Source: Lachnospiraceae bacterium
GTDB lineage: Bacteria > Bacillota > Clostridia > Lachnospirales > Lachnospiraceae
Assembly: GCA_009774585.1 (NCBI GenBank)
Contig: VSOA01000046.1
Span: 1 to 18,194 of the forward strand
Length of the DNA stretch: 18,194 nt
Direction: 5' to 3'
Each line of letters begins with the position of its first letter. The first letter of the stretch is position 1. Below are positions 9,149 through 15,992 of the stretch, piece by piece. Made by a program: the position numbers and the translations under genes. The notes beneath the pieces were generated by a model, which saw only the letters and a list, made by a program, of their open reading frames with translations, was not told the origin of the DNA and ran no database searches.

Positions 9149-9671
9149 AATCTGTTTCCTCCGTTAGGGTTAGGTTTTTCCTGAGATTCCGGATACCTAA
9201 GCGAAATCTTGACTTTGCCGTTGACAGGTTGCATCCCAGCATAGCGGCGATTTCATGGAATTTAAGTTCTTCATAGATTCGCAGGATTACAATCTCCCTT
9301 TGGCTTACGGGAAGCTTTTGTAATGCCTGATGCAAGACCATCCGGTCTTCCAGAGTGCCAAGATGCGGATCCTCTGTTCCCGGGCAGAGAGCCTCTTCCA
9401 TGCTGCACCAGTCTTTGTTATGATGAAAATAGTCCCTGCACAGGTTGCGGGCGATAATGAGCAGATAGCCTTTCAGATTCCGGTATTCGTAAGAATCTAC
9501 GTATTTAATGAAGCGAAGAAAGACTTCCTGCGTGATATCATAGGAATCCGTTTCCTGTCCCGTGAGATAAAGGCAGAAACGATAGACTTCGTCGTAGTAT
9601 CTGTCGGCGATCATACCAAGCGCCTCGCTGCTTCCGTTATGAACTTTTTTGATCAGTTCTTTGTCGGTCAC
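9138..9671 (-). CDS. ECF-type RNA polymerase sigma factor
   Basis: This 177-residue protein has the two-domain build of ECF (group 4) sigma factors. Region 2 spans about residues 20-85 with the conserved DITQEVFLRF core motif, and region 4 spans about 115-170 with LPVSQREIVILR and a helix-turn-helix (FHEIAAMLGCNLSTAKSR). No region 3 is present. The start is a GTG at 9669-9671 with AGGAAAG about 9 bases upstream; no better start is seen. It heads the minus-strand operon with the candidate anti-sigma membrane protein, ABC ATPase and permease, so it may drive its own operon and perhaps the divergent permease gene. It acts in the cytoplasm with core RNA polymerase; the inducing signal is unknown. 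Confidence 0.93.
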   Translation of the reverse strand: MTDKELIKKVHNGSSEALGMIADRYYDEVYRFCLYLTGQETDSYDITQEVFLRFIKYVDSYEYRNLKGYLLIIARNLCRDYFHHNKDWCSMEEALCPGTEDPHLGTLEDRMVLHQALQKLPVSQREIVILRIYEELKFHEIAAMLGCNLSTAKSRFRLGIRNLRKNLTLTEETDYEK

Positions 9672-9731
9672 TTTGTCTTTCCTGTACTTTCCGGTGTCTG
9701 TTTTTTATCTGACACTTAAATAACTGTTCTT

Positions 9732-9737
9732 ATTATA
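9732..9737 (-). promoter_or_regulatory. Candidate -10 element of the sigma factor operon
   Basis: On the minus strand, TATAAT preceded by TG (extended -10) lies about 60 bases upstream of the GTG start. The matching -35 (9755-9760, TTTTTA) is poor, so this would rely on the extended -10. An additional ECF-dependent promoter cannot be excluded. Confidence 0.5.
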
Positions 9738-9929
9738 CAAAAGATTAACCGATATAAAAAAATTAGGCAATTTAGGTATGAAAATTTATGACAAAATATT
9801 TGAAAAGTGTTTGGAACAGTTTGCATAAATTTTATGAACGGGAGCAGGTTATTAAACTTTTTCGAATGGTAACCGGTTATTTAGATGTCATGGAAATAAA
9901 TTATCCGGTAGGGTGAGGCGGTGCGTTGC

Positions 9930-9958
9930 TTGTCACAAACTCGTAATCCGTATATAGA
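9930..9958 (+). promoter_or_regulatory. Promoter of the lone permease gene
   Basis: TTGTCA (9930-9935) and TATAGA (9953-9958) are spaced by 17 bases, and the ATG follows 37 bases after the -10. The -35 matches consensus at five of six positions, the -10 at four. Confidence 0.6.
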
Positions 9959-9995
9959 TTTGGGCAGCAAAGCAGCACAGAAATGAGGTAAAAGG

Positions 9996-11108
9996 ATGAA
10001 ATTATATCGAATGGAATTATATAAGCTTTGGCATCAGAAGATTTTCGCAATCTGCGCAGTGTGTACCGTTCTGATTACGGTTTTCTATTTTGGGGCGTTG
10101 GAAGTGGATATGGAAATTGCGATGGTTGATGGGCAGCGTTATTACGGATATGAGGCCGTCAAAATCAACAGACAGATTACGGAGAAATATAGGGGAGAAC
10201 TGACGGATGAGAAAGTTGCAGGGATTGTAGAGGAGTACGGTTTGCCCTCAGAGGTAGTGTATGACTATCCGGGTTGGCGGGACGCTAATTATCTGAATGG
10301 GTTTGTGACGGATTATCTGTCGGATGGATATAAGAGAGACTGGAATAATTACAAGGCGCCGACGGCTGTCTATGCCATCGCAGATACGCAACTGGGTGAA
10401 ATAGAGCATGCGATGGGAGGAAAAATATTATTTGCCTATACGAACGGCTGGAAGGCTTTTCTGGATACCTTGCAGATGGGTATGATATTGACGAGCGTGC
10501 TGGTGCTTCTGTCCGTGTCTACCGTATTTGCACAGGAAGAACAGACGAAGATGCTGCCTCTGTTGTTCACGACGCAGGAAGGAAAAATAAAGGATACATA
10601 TGCAAAAATGGCGGCGGCTTTCACATTGACTGTAGTAGTCTATATTGTGATGGTACTGCTATGCCTACTTATGAGCTTCTGCGTATTCGGACTTGACGGC
10701 GCGGACTGTCCGCTTGGTATGGCGCTCTCGAAAGAACTGCTGGTACGTTTCAGTGTAAGCTATATGCCGATTGCTTCTTTTGTGCGCATGATACTGGGCA
10801 TGGATTTACTTGCCATGCTGCTTCTATGTGCGATTACGATGTGTGTTTCGGCGCATTGTACGAGCAGCTTCGGCGCAGTGGCGATGGCGGCGATTCTGTG
10901 GGGTGCGCCACTGCTTGTCCGTATGCTGTCTGGCGGATTAGGATATTTCTTTACGTCCTGTATGCCGTTGTTTCTGATCATGACTGATTCGGTCTATGAA
11001 GCCGTTTCATGGGGAACAAGATATGCAGTGGCAATGCTCTGGGTGATCATCGCGTTGACTTTGATTTGTGCGGAGGAAGGCTGCCGGGTATATAGGAGGC
11101 AGCCTTAA
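9996..11108 (+). CDS. Lone ABC-2 type permease, paralogue of the operon permease
   Basis: This 370-residue protein shares the build of the permease at 6278-7444: an LYRMELYKL start, one N-terminal helix, an external segment of about 110 residues with similar stretches (GYEAV, RQITE, DGY), then a helix-rich C-terminal half with PLLFTTQEGK and AAAFTLT. It has its own promoter and ribosome site (GAGG at 9985-9988) and no ATPase gene beside it on its own strand. It may pair with the ATPase of the divergent operon, forming either an alternative or a heteromeric transporter, or it may be a duplicate drifting from use. Its stop codon overlaps that of the convergent beta-galactosidase gene by 4 bases (11105-11108). 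Confidence 0.87.
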   Translation: MKLYRMELYKLWHQKIFAICAVCTVLITVFYFGALEVDMEIAMVDGQRYYGYEAVKINRQITEKYRGELTDEKVAGIVEEYGLPSEVVYDYPGWRDANYLNGFVTDYLSDGYKRDWNNYKAPTAVYAIADTQLGEIEHAMGGKILFAYTNGWKAFLDTLQMGMILTSVLVLLSVSTVFAQEEQTKMLPLLFTTQEGKIKDTYAKMAAAFTLTVVVYIVMVLLCLLMSFCVFGLDGADCPLGMALSKELLVRFSVSYMPIASFVRMILGMDLLAMLLLCAITMCVSAHCTSSFGAVAMAAILWGAPLLVRMLSGGLGYFFTSCMPLFLIMTDSVYEAVSWGTRYAVAMLWVIIALTLICAEEGCRVYRRQP

Positions 11109-13141
11109 TCCTCTTCCAGAATCAGGAAGTCCCAGCCGCCAACGGTTATAACATCCCCGTTCTTTAGCGGCTGTTCCTGCATCAGCAGCTTTGCGTCTTT
11201 GCCGTGCCATGTCACGGAGGCAGGTTCGTCTGTATAGTTGAAATAGTAGGTGATCTTCTTATTGTAGTCGTTGGTGCCGCGCTTAATGACAATCGGATAG
11301 TGTTCCTCCGGAAGAACAATGCCGGAGTTATTAACTGCATAAGTCAATAACTCTTTTAAAATTGCCGCATCAAAGTAACAGCCCAGATAGATGGCGCATC
11401 CGTCACCGAAATGATGCTCAGTGATGGCGGCATAGCTGCCCCATTGGGGATGATTGTAGGACGCCAGTACATCGGCTCCGTCCGGGATGAGCAGTTCCAT
11501 CCAGTAGCGGACGCAGCCTGCGGATATATCCGTGACATTTTCTTTGACTTTATCGGTTTCGACATCAAATGTACAGTCCTTTAGTCCAACATTGACTGCA
11601 TCAGTAAACTGATCGTAGGTCATTCCGAACACATCTGTCAGTCCGTGAGGCTGGTCATCGTGATAGACTTTTAATATTGAGTCTGAAAAAGCTGTTTTAA
11701 AAGTAGAAATCAAGTGTCCTCCTCCGGAAACATAACTTCTCAGACTGTTGACAAGAGTGTCGGAAACGCTGTATAGAGCGGGAGTCACCAATATCTTATA
11801 TTGACCAAATAGGTCAGTGTCTTCCGTGGATAGTATATCGCATTCTATATTCAGTTCATAGAAAGCGTCGTAGAGCCATCTGACGACATCATTGTATTTC
11901 AGATCAGGATGAATGCCAAACCATTGTAAGCCGGTCAGGGATTCGTTGGACAGCACGAACGCTACGTCAGCCTTTTTGCGCAGATTCTTCAAATGACTGC
12001 CGTATCTGGCAAAATCGGCGCCAATCGTACAAGCCTCTCTGTAGGTGGCGTTTTCTTTCAGATTGTGGCTCAGGACACCTTTCCAGTAGGATTCAATGGC
12101 GTTGTGTATGGAATGCCAGTGCCAGTACATGACAGAATTGGATCCGGAGGCAAGATGGCTGAAAGCCTGCAGGCGAAGCTGTCCGGGATAGTGCAGCCAG
12201 CCGTGGTTTCCCTGTGCTTCTGTCTCCAGAATCAGATAATTGTCCTTTTTGACAGAGCGCGCAAGGTCGCCGCCAAAGGAAATCTCTTTACCGGTCAGGT
12301 CCTGTGCGGAAGGGTGATAGATGTCGAAACCGGCGGCGGACAACGGTTTCGCGGCTTTCCACTGGTCAACTTCCGGCTGCAGACCGTAGGAGTAGCCTCG
12401 CCAGTCATAATCAAAATTCTGTGTAATAAACTGGTCGGGTCGGGCATATTCGGCTACGATGGCGCACTGCCATGCGAGGAAGTCCGTCACGAGCCGTCTC
12501 TGAAATTTCTGATATTCCGCACCGAGAGAACCGTTGATTGTGCCGCGTATATCCGGGAAATCATCCCATGCGTTAATGCGGTTGCTCCAATAGTCCAGAC
12601 CGAAGTCGTGATTGAGAGCGTCAAGGTTGCCGTTATATTGCTTGTGCATATAATCTACGAATTTCTTCTGCGCATATTCGCTGCATGTGTCATAAGATTT
12701 TGTTTCGTTGTCAAGCTGGAAGCCGATGACGTGCTCATAAGAGGAGACTTCTTCCATAAGGCGTCTGATGATGATTTCCGCATGTTTTAAATAAATCGGA
12801 TGGGTGATATCCATGTTCTGTCTGTGCCCGTACCGTCCGGGACCTCCATGTGTCTCGGCGATGATGTCAGGACACTTGGCGGCAAGCCATGTGGGAATGG
12901 CGTAAGTGGGAGTACCTACGATTACGGAAATGCCGTGTGCGGCGGAGGCCTGCAGCATTCTGTGCAGATGCGTGAAATCGAACACACCTTCCTGCGGTTC
13001 CCAAGTGCTCCATGTGGATTCCGCGATACGGATCGTGTTGATATTTGCCTTACTCATCATTTCCATATCTGTTTCTATTCGGTCGCAGGGAAGGTACTCG
13101 TCATAATATGCGGCTCCGAATAAAAGTCTGTCTGTTTTCAT
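11105..13141 (-). CDS. GH42 beta-galactosidase
   Basis: This 678-residue enzyme matches GH42 in length and motifs: FGAAYYDEYLP at the N-terminus, RIAESTWSTWEP, HRQNMDIT, the acid/base Glu146 in FQLDNET, and the likely nucleophile Glu306 in LILETEAQG, followed by the PGQLRLQAF and YWHWHSIHN segments typical of the family. The middle trimerisation domain (about 390-590) and a C-terminal beta domain are present. No signal peptide is seen, so it acts in the cytoplasm, releasing galactose from beta-galactosides such as the oligosaccharides made by the GH53 galactanase. It is divergent from a LacI-type regulator, and its control region carries two copies of TTGCGCAA, one right at the predicted start site, so repression by that regulator is likely. 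Confidence 0.95.
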   Translation of the reverse strand: MKTDRLLFGAAYYDEYLPCDRIETDMEMMSKANINTIRIAESTWSTWEPQEGVFDFTHLHRMLQASAAHGISVIVGTPTYAIPTWLAAKCPDIIAETHGGPGRYGHRQNMDITHPIYLKHAEIIIRRLMEEVSSYEHVIGFQLDNETKSYDTCSEYAQKKFVDYMHKQYNGNLDALNHDFGLDYWSNRINAWDDFPDIRGTINGSLGAEYQKFQRRLVTDFLAWQCAIVAEYARPDQFITQNFDYDWRGYSYGLQPEVDQWKAAKPLSAAGFDIYHPSAQDLTGKEISFGGDLARSVKKDNYLILETEAQGNHGWLHYPGQLRLQAFSHLASGSNSVMYWHWHSIHNAIESYWKGVLSHNLKENATYREACTIGADFARYGSHLKNLRKKADVAFVLSNESLTGLQWFGIHPDLKYNDVVRWLYDAFYELNIECDILSTEDTDLFGQYKILVTPALYSVSDTLVNSLRSYVSGGGHLISTFKTAFSDSILKVYHDDQPHGLTDVFGMTYDQFTDAVNVGLKDCTFDVETDKVKENVTDISAGCVRYWMELLIPDGADVLASYNHPQWGSYAAITEHHFGDGCAIYLGCYFDAAILKELLTYAVNNSGIVLPEEHYPIVIKRGTNDYNKKITYYFNYTDEPASVTWHGKDAKLLMQEQPLKNGDVITVGGWDFLILEED

Positions 13142-13222
13142 AAGAATGTTTTCCTTTCTATGGAGATTTGGATGAAATTGTCAATAGTTCTGGTCTGCTG
13201 AAATGTTTGCTGTAAAAATGGC

Positions 13223-13230
13223 TTGCGCAA
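13223..13230. promoter_or_regulatory. Predicted LacI-type operator, distal site
   Basis: TTGCGCAA is a perfect 8-bp palindrome with a central CG, as LacI-family regulators prefer. It lies in the GH42 leader with its centre 45 bp from the next copy. Outside the core it does not match the other two sites. Confidence 0.5.
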
Positions 13231-13260
13231 CTGTCGCGCATCTGGTAATCTTGTAGAGAG

Positions 13261-13277
13261 CAACCGATTGCGCAAAG
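13261..13277. promoter_or_regulatory. Predicted LacI-type operator at GH42 start site
   Basis: These 17 bases, CAACCGATTGCGCAAAG, occur again identically at 17603-17619. The core TTGCGCAA (13268-13275) begins about 13 bases beyond the GH42 -10 element, a position where a bound repressor would block transcription. Confidence 0.7.
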
Positions 13278-13287
13278 AGTTATATGA

Positions 13288-13316
13288 ATTGTAACATAGT
13301 TTTGTGACAGCGTAAA
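13288..13316 (-). promoter_or_regulatory. Promoter of GH42 gene
   Basis: On the minus strand, TTTACG (13311-13316) and TACAAT (13288-13293) are separated by 17 bases. The -10 is near consensus, and the operator lies just downstream. Confidence 0.65.
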
Positions 13317-13406
13317 GAGAGAAGCGATATGCGTATTCATATCATATCCGCTTGGGCGTTGCTTCTGGTGTGTGAAGAGTAACATTGGATTGACGGATGA
13401 AAAACC

Positions 13407-14411
13407 ATGGATGATAAGATTTTAACAATAGGAGATATTGCAAAACAGCTTGGCGTTTCCAAGACGACCGTATCAAGAGCCATATCCGGCAAAGGAAGAA
13501 TCGGCGAGCAGACGCGAAGAAGAGTGCTGGAATATATAGAGGAACATCATTACAGTCCGAATGTAGTCGCCAAAGGTCTTGCGCAGAATAAGACGTTTAA
13601 TCTGGGAATGGTACTGCCGGGGGATTATAATATCGTAGAATTGCCCTTTTTCCAGAATTGTATGTTGGGAATCAGCAGAACAGCCTCTGCTCATGGATAC
13701 GACGTGCTGATTTCCATGGTGACGGCGGAAGATATTACGCAGCTTGAAAGAGCGGTGACGAACCGTAAAATTGACGGCGCGATATTGACGAGAACATTGG
13801 CGGATGATGCACCGATGAAATATCTGAAAGAAAACGGCGTGCCTTTCGTGGCAATCGGACGCACATATGACGACAGTGTGGTGCAGATTGATAACGACCA
13901 TAGAAACGCATGCAGGGAATTGACGGAGAACCTGTTGGAATACGGCATTCATAAGATTGCCTTGATCGGCGGCAATGAAAATCATATTGTCAATCGAAGC
14001 AGATTGCAGGGGTTTGAAGATGCTTTTGTCGAAAGAAAAGAATGGGAGGGCAGCAAGCAGACCTTCCTTAATATTGATGACAGCAGCGAAGCGCAGCGGG
14101 TTGTAGAGAGACTTCTGGAGGAAAAAACGGAGTGCATCGTATGCATGGATGATTTCCTGTGCGGATGTGTGTTAAATGCTCTCCAACAGAGGCAGATAGC
14201 GATACCGGCACAGATTCAGGTGGTGTCCTTCTATGACAGCACGACGCTTGAATACCGTATACCTTCCATTACTTCAATACGTTATAATGTGGAAGAGTTA
14301 GGACGTACGGCATGTGAGCTGCTGCTTAAGATGCTCAACGAGGAAGAAGTGGAAAGCCGGACGCTGCTCGGATATGAGGTGCGTATGAGGAAGTCCACAA
14401 GGCGTGTATGA
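13407..14411 (+). CDS. LacI-family transcriptional regulator
   Basis: This 334-residue protein has an N-terminal LacI helix-turn-helix (residues 7-26, IGDIAKQLGVSKTTVSRAI) and hinge region (YSPNVVAKGLAQNKT), then a periplasmic-binding-protein-like ligand domain of usual length with the typical segments GMVLPG, DGAILTR, VPFVAIGR and a late SFYDSTTLEYRIPSITSIRYN. The family binds sugars and releases or gains DNA binding; here the neighbour suggests galactose or a galacto-oligosaccharide, an inference. It is divergent from the GH42 gene across a 265-base control region. The ribosome site is weak (GGATGA upstream of the ATG at 13407), but the HTH position supports this start. Its last codons are repeated imperfectly just after the stop. 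Confidence 0.95.
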   Translation: MDDKILTIGDIAKQLGVSKTTVSRAISGKGRIGEQTRRRVLEYIEEHHYSPNVVAKGLAQNKTFNLGMVLPGDYNIVELPFFQNCMLGISRTASAHGYDVLISMVTAEDITQLERAVTNRKIDGAILTRTLADDAPMKYLKENGVPFVAIGRTYDDSVVQIDNDHRNACRELTENLLEYGIHKIALIGGNENHIVNRSRLQGFEDAFVERKEWEGSKQTFLNIDDSSEAQRVVERLLEEKTECIVCMDDFLCGCVLNALQQRQIAIPAQIQVVSFYDSTTLEYRIPSITSIRYNVEELGRTACELLLKMLNEEEVESRTLLGYEVRMRKSTRRV

Positions 14412-14441
14412 AGTGTGCATGAGGAAATCTGCAAGGCATAT
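14379..14441 (+). repeat. Imperfect tandem duplication of the regulator's 3' end
   Basis: Copy 1 (14379-14407) is the last part of the regulator gene and copy 2 (14413-14441) follows with a 34-base period. Over 29 aligned columns, 22 match and all seven differences are transitions. Read in the equivalent frame, copy 1 gives MRKSTRRV and copy 2 MRKSARHI. The second copy lies beyond the stop codon and runs into the next promoter. Confidence 0.6.
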
Positions 14442-14469
14442 TGACAAAAACATGTCAGGAGTCTAAAAT
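14441..14469 (+). promoter_or_regulatory. Promoter of the S component operon
   Basis: TTGACA (14441-14446) and TAAAAT (14464-14469) are spaced by 17 bases. The -35 is perfect. Transcription would begin near 14476 and give a leader of about 258 bases before the S component gene. Confidence 0.8.
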
Positions 14470-14485
14470 ACGATATGTGTGTAGA

Positions 14486-14572
14486 TAGGAAATGATACGT
14501 CAGTGACCGGCCATAGCCGGTGGTAAGGATGCTGAGTGTCCGTAAGGGTATCATGAGCAGGATAACCGGAAT
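14486..14572 (+). ncRNA. Structured 5' leader, riboswitch candidate of unknown class
   Basis: The leader RNA can fold as a three-way junction. The closing stem pairs ATGATAC (14492-14498) with GTATCAT (14548-14554). A second stem pairs ACCGGC (14506-14511) with GCCGGT (14516-14521) around loop CATA. A third, weaker stem uses 14527-14532 with 14536-14541. GTAAGG occurs twice at junction positions (14523-14528 and 14542-14547). Downstream, ACCGG (14565-14569) could pair with CCGGT (14517-14521) and compete with the second stem. I could not match it to the consensus of the TPP, FMN, cobalamin, THF or preQ1-I riboswitches. The location, before a vitamin-type transporter gene and a terminator, suggests ligand control. 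Confidence 0.55.
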
Positions 14573-14627
14573 AAAAAATAGGATGTAAAAATAAGGAATA
14601 GATGTCTAATTTACTAGGAAGGTAACC

Positions 14628-14664
14628 GAATGCGGAAGAACCGCTTTGCTTGCGTTCCTTTTTT
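14628..14664 (+). terminator. Probable attenuator terminator in the S component leader
   Basis: GAACCGC (14638-14644) can pair with GCGTTC (14652-14657), with one bulged C, and is followed by C and six T (14659-14664). Alternatively GAATGC (14628-14633) pairs with GCGTTC. The hairpin GCGG/CCGC (14632-14644) uses the same bases and would exclude the first fold. This is what a transcription attenuator looks like, but no fold has been computed. Confidence 0.55.
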
Positions 14665-14731
14665 GTTATGGGAATCGCGTATGATCTTGCAGTCGGGCAA
14701 GAATGAAATCTTTATATTTGGAGGAAAGTAA
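14630..14731 (+). CDS. Possible 33-residue upstream ORF in the leader
   Basis: An ATG at 14630 is preceded by GGAAGG (14617-14622) at normal spacing and opens a frame of 33 codons that spans the terminator hairpin and stops at 14729-14731, two bases before the S component ATG. Its product (MRKNRFACVPFLLWES at the N-terminus) has no recognisable family. Translation would couple to the next gene and unfold the terminator. A frame of this length is expected by chance often enough that I treat it only as possible. Confidence 0.25.
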   Translation: MRKNRFACVPFLLWESRMILQSGKNEIFIFGGK

Positions 14732-14733
14732 TT

Positions 14734-15294
14734 ATGAGACAGACACGTAAACTTGTTTTATCAGCTTCTTTTATGGCGCTGGGAATTGTCCTGCCTTTTC
14801 TTACGGGGCAGATTCAGCAGATTGGCAATATGCTTTTGCCGATGCATATTCCGGTGATGCTGTGCGGGTTCATCTGCGGCTGGCAGTACGGACTGGCGGT
14901 CGGTGCAGCGACGCCGCTCCTGCGGAGCATGATGTTCGGTATGCCGCCGATGATGCCTACGGCAGCGGCGATGGCAGTGGAATTGGCAGTATATGGATTG
15001 ATGACAGGAATCTTGTATGTGAAGCTGCCTAAAAAGACGCCGTATATCTATGCGAGCCTTCTTGGTGCGATGGCTGCGGGAAGAGCGGCATGGGGGATTG
15101 CAAGTATAGCGTTGTACGGTATTGCGGGAAACGGATTTTCTATGCAGATATTTTTGGCAGGCGCGCTCTTGAATGCGATACCGGGAATGATTCTGCAGAT
15201 TGTATTCATTCCGATTATCATTATGGCGTTGAAAAGAGCCGGTGTGATGAATGAGTATGAGACGGGAATGGCGGCGGAAGCCGAAAGGGGTTAA
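14734..15294 (+). CDS. ECF transporter S component (vitamin-type substrate-binding membrane subunit)
   Basis: This 186-residue hydrophobic protein has about six membrane helices and the build of the PF12822-type S components, which include pantothenate- and cobalamin-type proteins. The segments LVLSASFMALGIVLPFL, LLPMHIPVMLCGFICG and TPLLRSMMFGMPPM are typical of that group. S components capture a vitamin or precursor and work with a shared energising module (EcfT and two EcfA ATPases); none of those is encoded here, so the module must be elsewhere. GGAGGAAAG (14720-14728) gives a strong ribosome site. It forms an operon with the kinase 2 bases downstream and is preceded by a structured leader with a terminator. 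The substrate cannot be read from sequence; the kinase suggests a compound that is phosphorylated after uptake. Confidence 0.88.
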   Translation: MRQTRKLVLSASFMALGIVLPFLTGQIQQIGNMLLPMHIPVMLCGFICGWQYGLAVGAATPLLRSMMFGMPPMMPTAAAMAVELAVYGLMTGILYVKLPKKTPYIYASLLGAMAAGRAAWGIASIALYGIAGNGFSMQIFLAGALLNAIPGMILQIVFIPIIIMALKRAGVMNEYETGMAAEAERG

Positions 15295-15296
15295 GA

Positions 15297-15911
15297 ATGA
15301 ACCGTGAAATCAATGGATTTTCAGAGGTCTGTACTGCGGTTGAGCGTGCGCTTCAACTGGCCAAGCAGACAGGAGAGAGGGAACAGGTTTATGTGGCGGT
15401 TGACGGTATGTGCGGCAGCGGTAAGTCCACGCTCGGAGAGGCGCTTTTGGGGAAATTCGGCGGGAACCTCTTTCATATGGATGATTTCTTCTTACGACCG
15501 GAACAACGGACCAAGGAACGGTATATGCAGCCGGGCGGTAACGTAGATTATGAGAGGTTCCGGGCGGAAGTGCTGGAGCATCTGGCAGATGAACAAGGGT
15601 TTTCATATAAGCGTTTTGACTGCCGCGCGATGGAATTGGGAGAAGTGCATGAGGTAACGTGGAGCAGACTGAATATTATAGAAGGAGCATATAGCTGCCA
15701 CCCCTATTTCGGACCGGCGTATCATCTGCGCTTCTTCTTGGAAGTATCGCCGCAGGAGCAGCGTGAAAGGATACTGGCTCGTAACGGAGCCAAGATGTGG
15801 CAACGGTTTGAGCGCGAATGGATTCCTATGGAAAACCGCTATTTTGCGTTCTACGGTATTCGGGAACAATGTGTGGCCATCCCTGTTGACATCGGGAACA
15901 AAGGGCGATAG
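15297..15911 (+). CDS. P-loop kinase of the uridine kinase-like superfamily
   Basis: This 204-residue protein has Walker A GMCGSGKS (37-44), a MDDFF motif (61-65) at the position of the substrate/metal-binding aspartates in uridine kinase and pantothenate kinase-like folds, and a lid-like segment (ERILARNG, then MWQRFEREWIPMENRYF). The C-terminal part differs from true uridine kinases, so the substrate is open. The ATG lies 2 bases after the stop of the S component gene, with an AAAGGGG ribosome site inside that gene's end, so the two are translationally coupled. A sensible role is phosphorylation of the compound brought in by the S component, trapping it or starting its conversion to a cofactor. 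This is inferred from the pairing, not from recognised specificity residues. Confidence 0.85.
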   Translation: MNREINGFSEVCTAVERALQLAKQTGEREQVYVAVDGMCGSGKSTLGEALLGKFGGNLFHMDDFFLRPEQRTKERYMQPGGNVDYERFRAEVLEHLADEQGFSYKRFDCRAMELGEVHEVTWSRLNIIEGAYSCHPYFGPAYHLRFFLEVSPQEQRERILARNGAKMWQRFEREWIPMENRYFAFYGIREQCVAIPVDIGNKGR

Positions 15912-15992
15912 AATGAATACAATATAGGCGGGGATATTACGGGCAGAAAAGTAAAAACTACTATTAATGGTATGGAATGGCGGGTGATGTAT

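Larger units (their letters stand above)
9672..9995. other. Divergent intergenic region, AT-rich, no gene
   Basis: These 324 bases separate the sigma factor operon from the divergent permease gene. They hold a -10 element for the minus strand and a housekeeping-type promoter for the plus strand near 9930. I see no open frame of interest and no RNA fold that stands out. Confidence 0.6.

Noticed and set aside
9870..9879. TAACCGGTTA, a perfect 10-bp palindrome between the divergent sigma and permease genes, with TAACCG again at 9746-9751.
   Set aside because: About 18 palindromes of this length are expected by chance in a window of this size, and TAACCG also occurs elsewhere (for example 14564 and 14623). 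Without conservation data it is not worth a feature.
11993..12790. Long open frame (265 codons) antisense to the GH42 gene.
   Set aside because: The opposite strand carries a full GH42 protein with all catalytic motifs; the antisense frame has no recognisable domain and is a shadow of the codon pattern.
13326..13343. Inverted repeat GATATG/CATATC with a 6-base spacer upstream of the regulator gene.
   Set aside because: Short arms and AT-rich sequence make it likely by chance, and it does not resemble the TTGCGCAA sites. It could be an autoregulatory site but nothing else supports this.
14486..14572. Considered as a THF, TPP, cobalamin, FMN or preQ1 riboswitch because a vitamin-type transporter follows.
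   Set aside because: None of the conserved core sequences of these classes that I can recall is present, so the class is left open.
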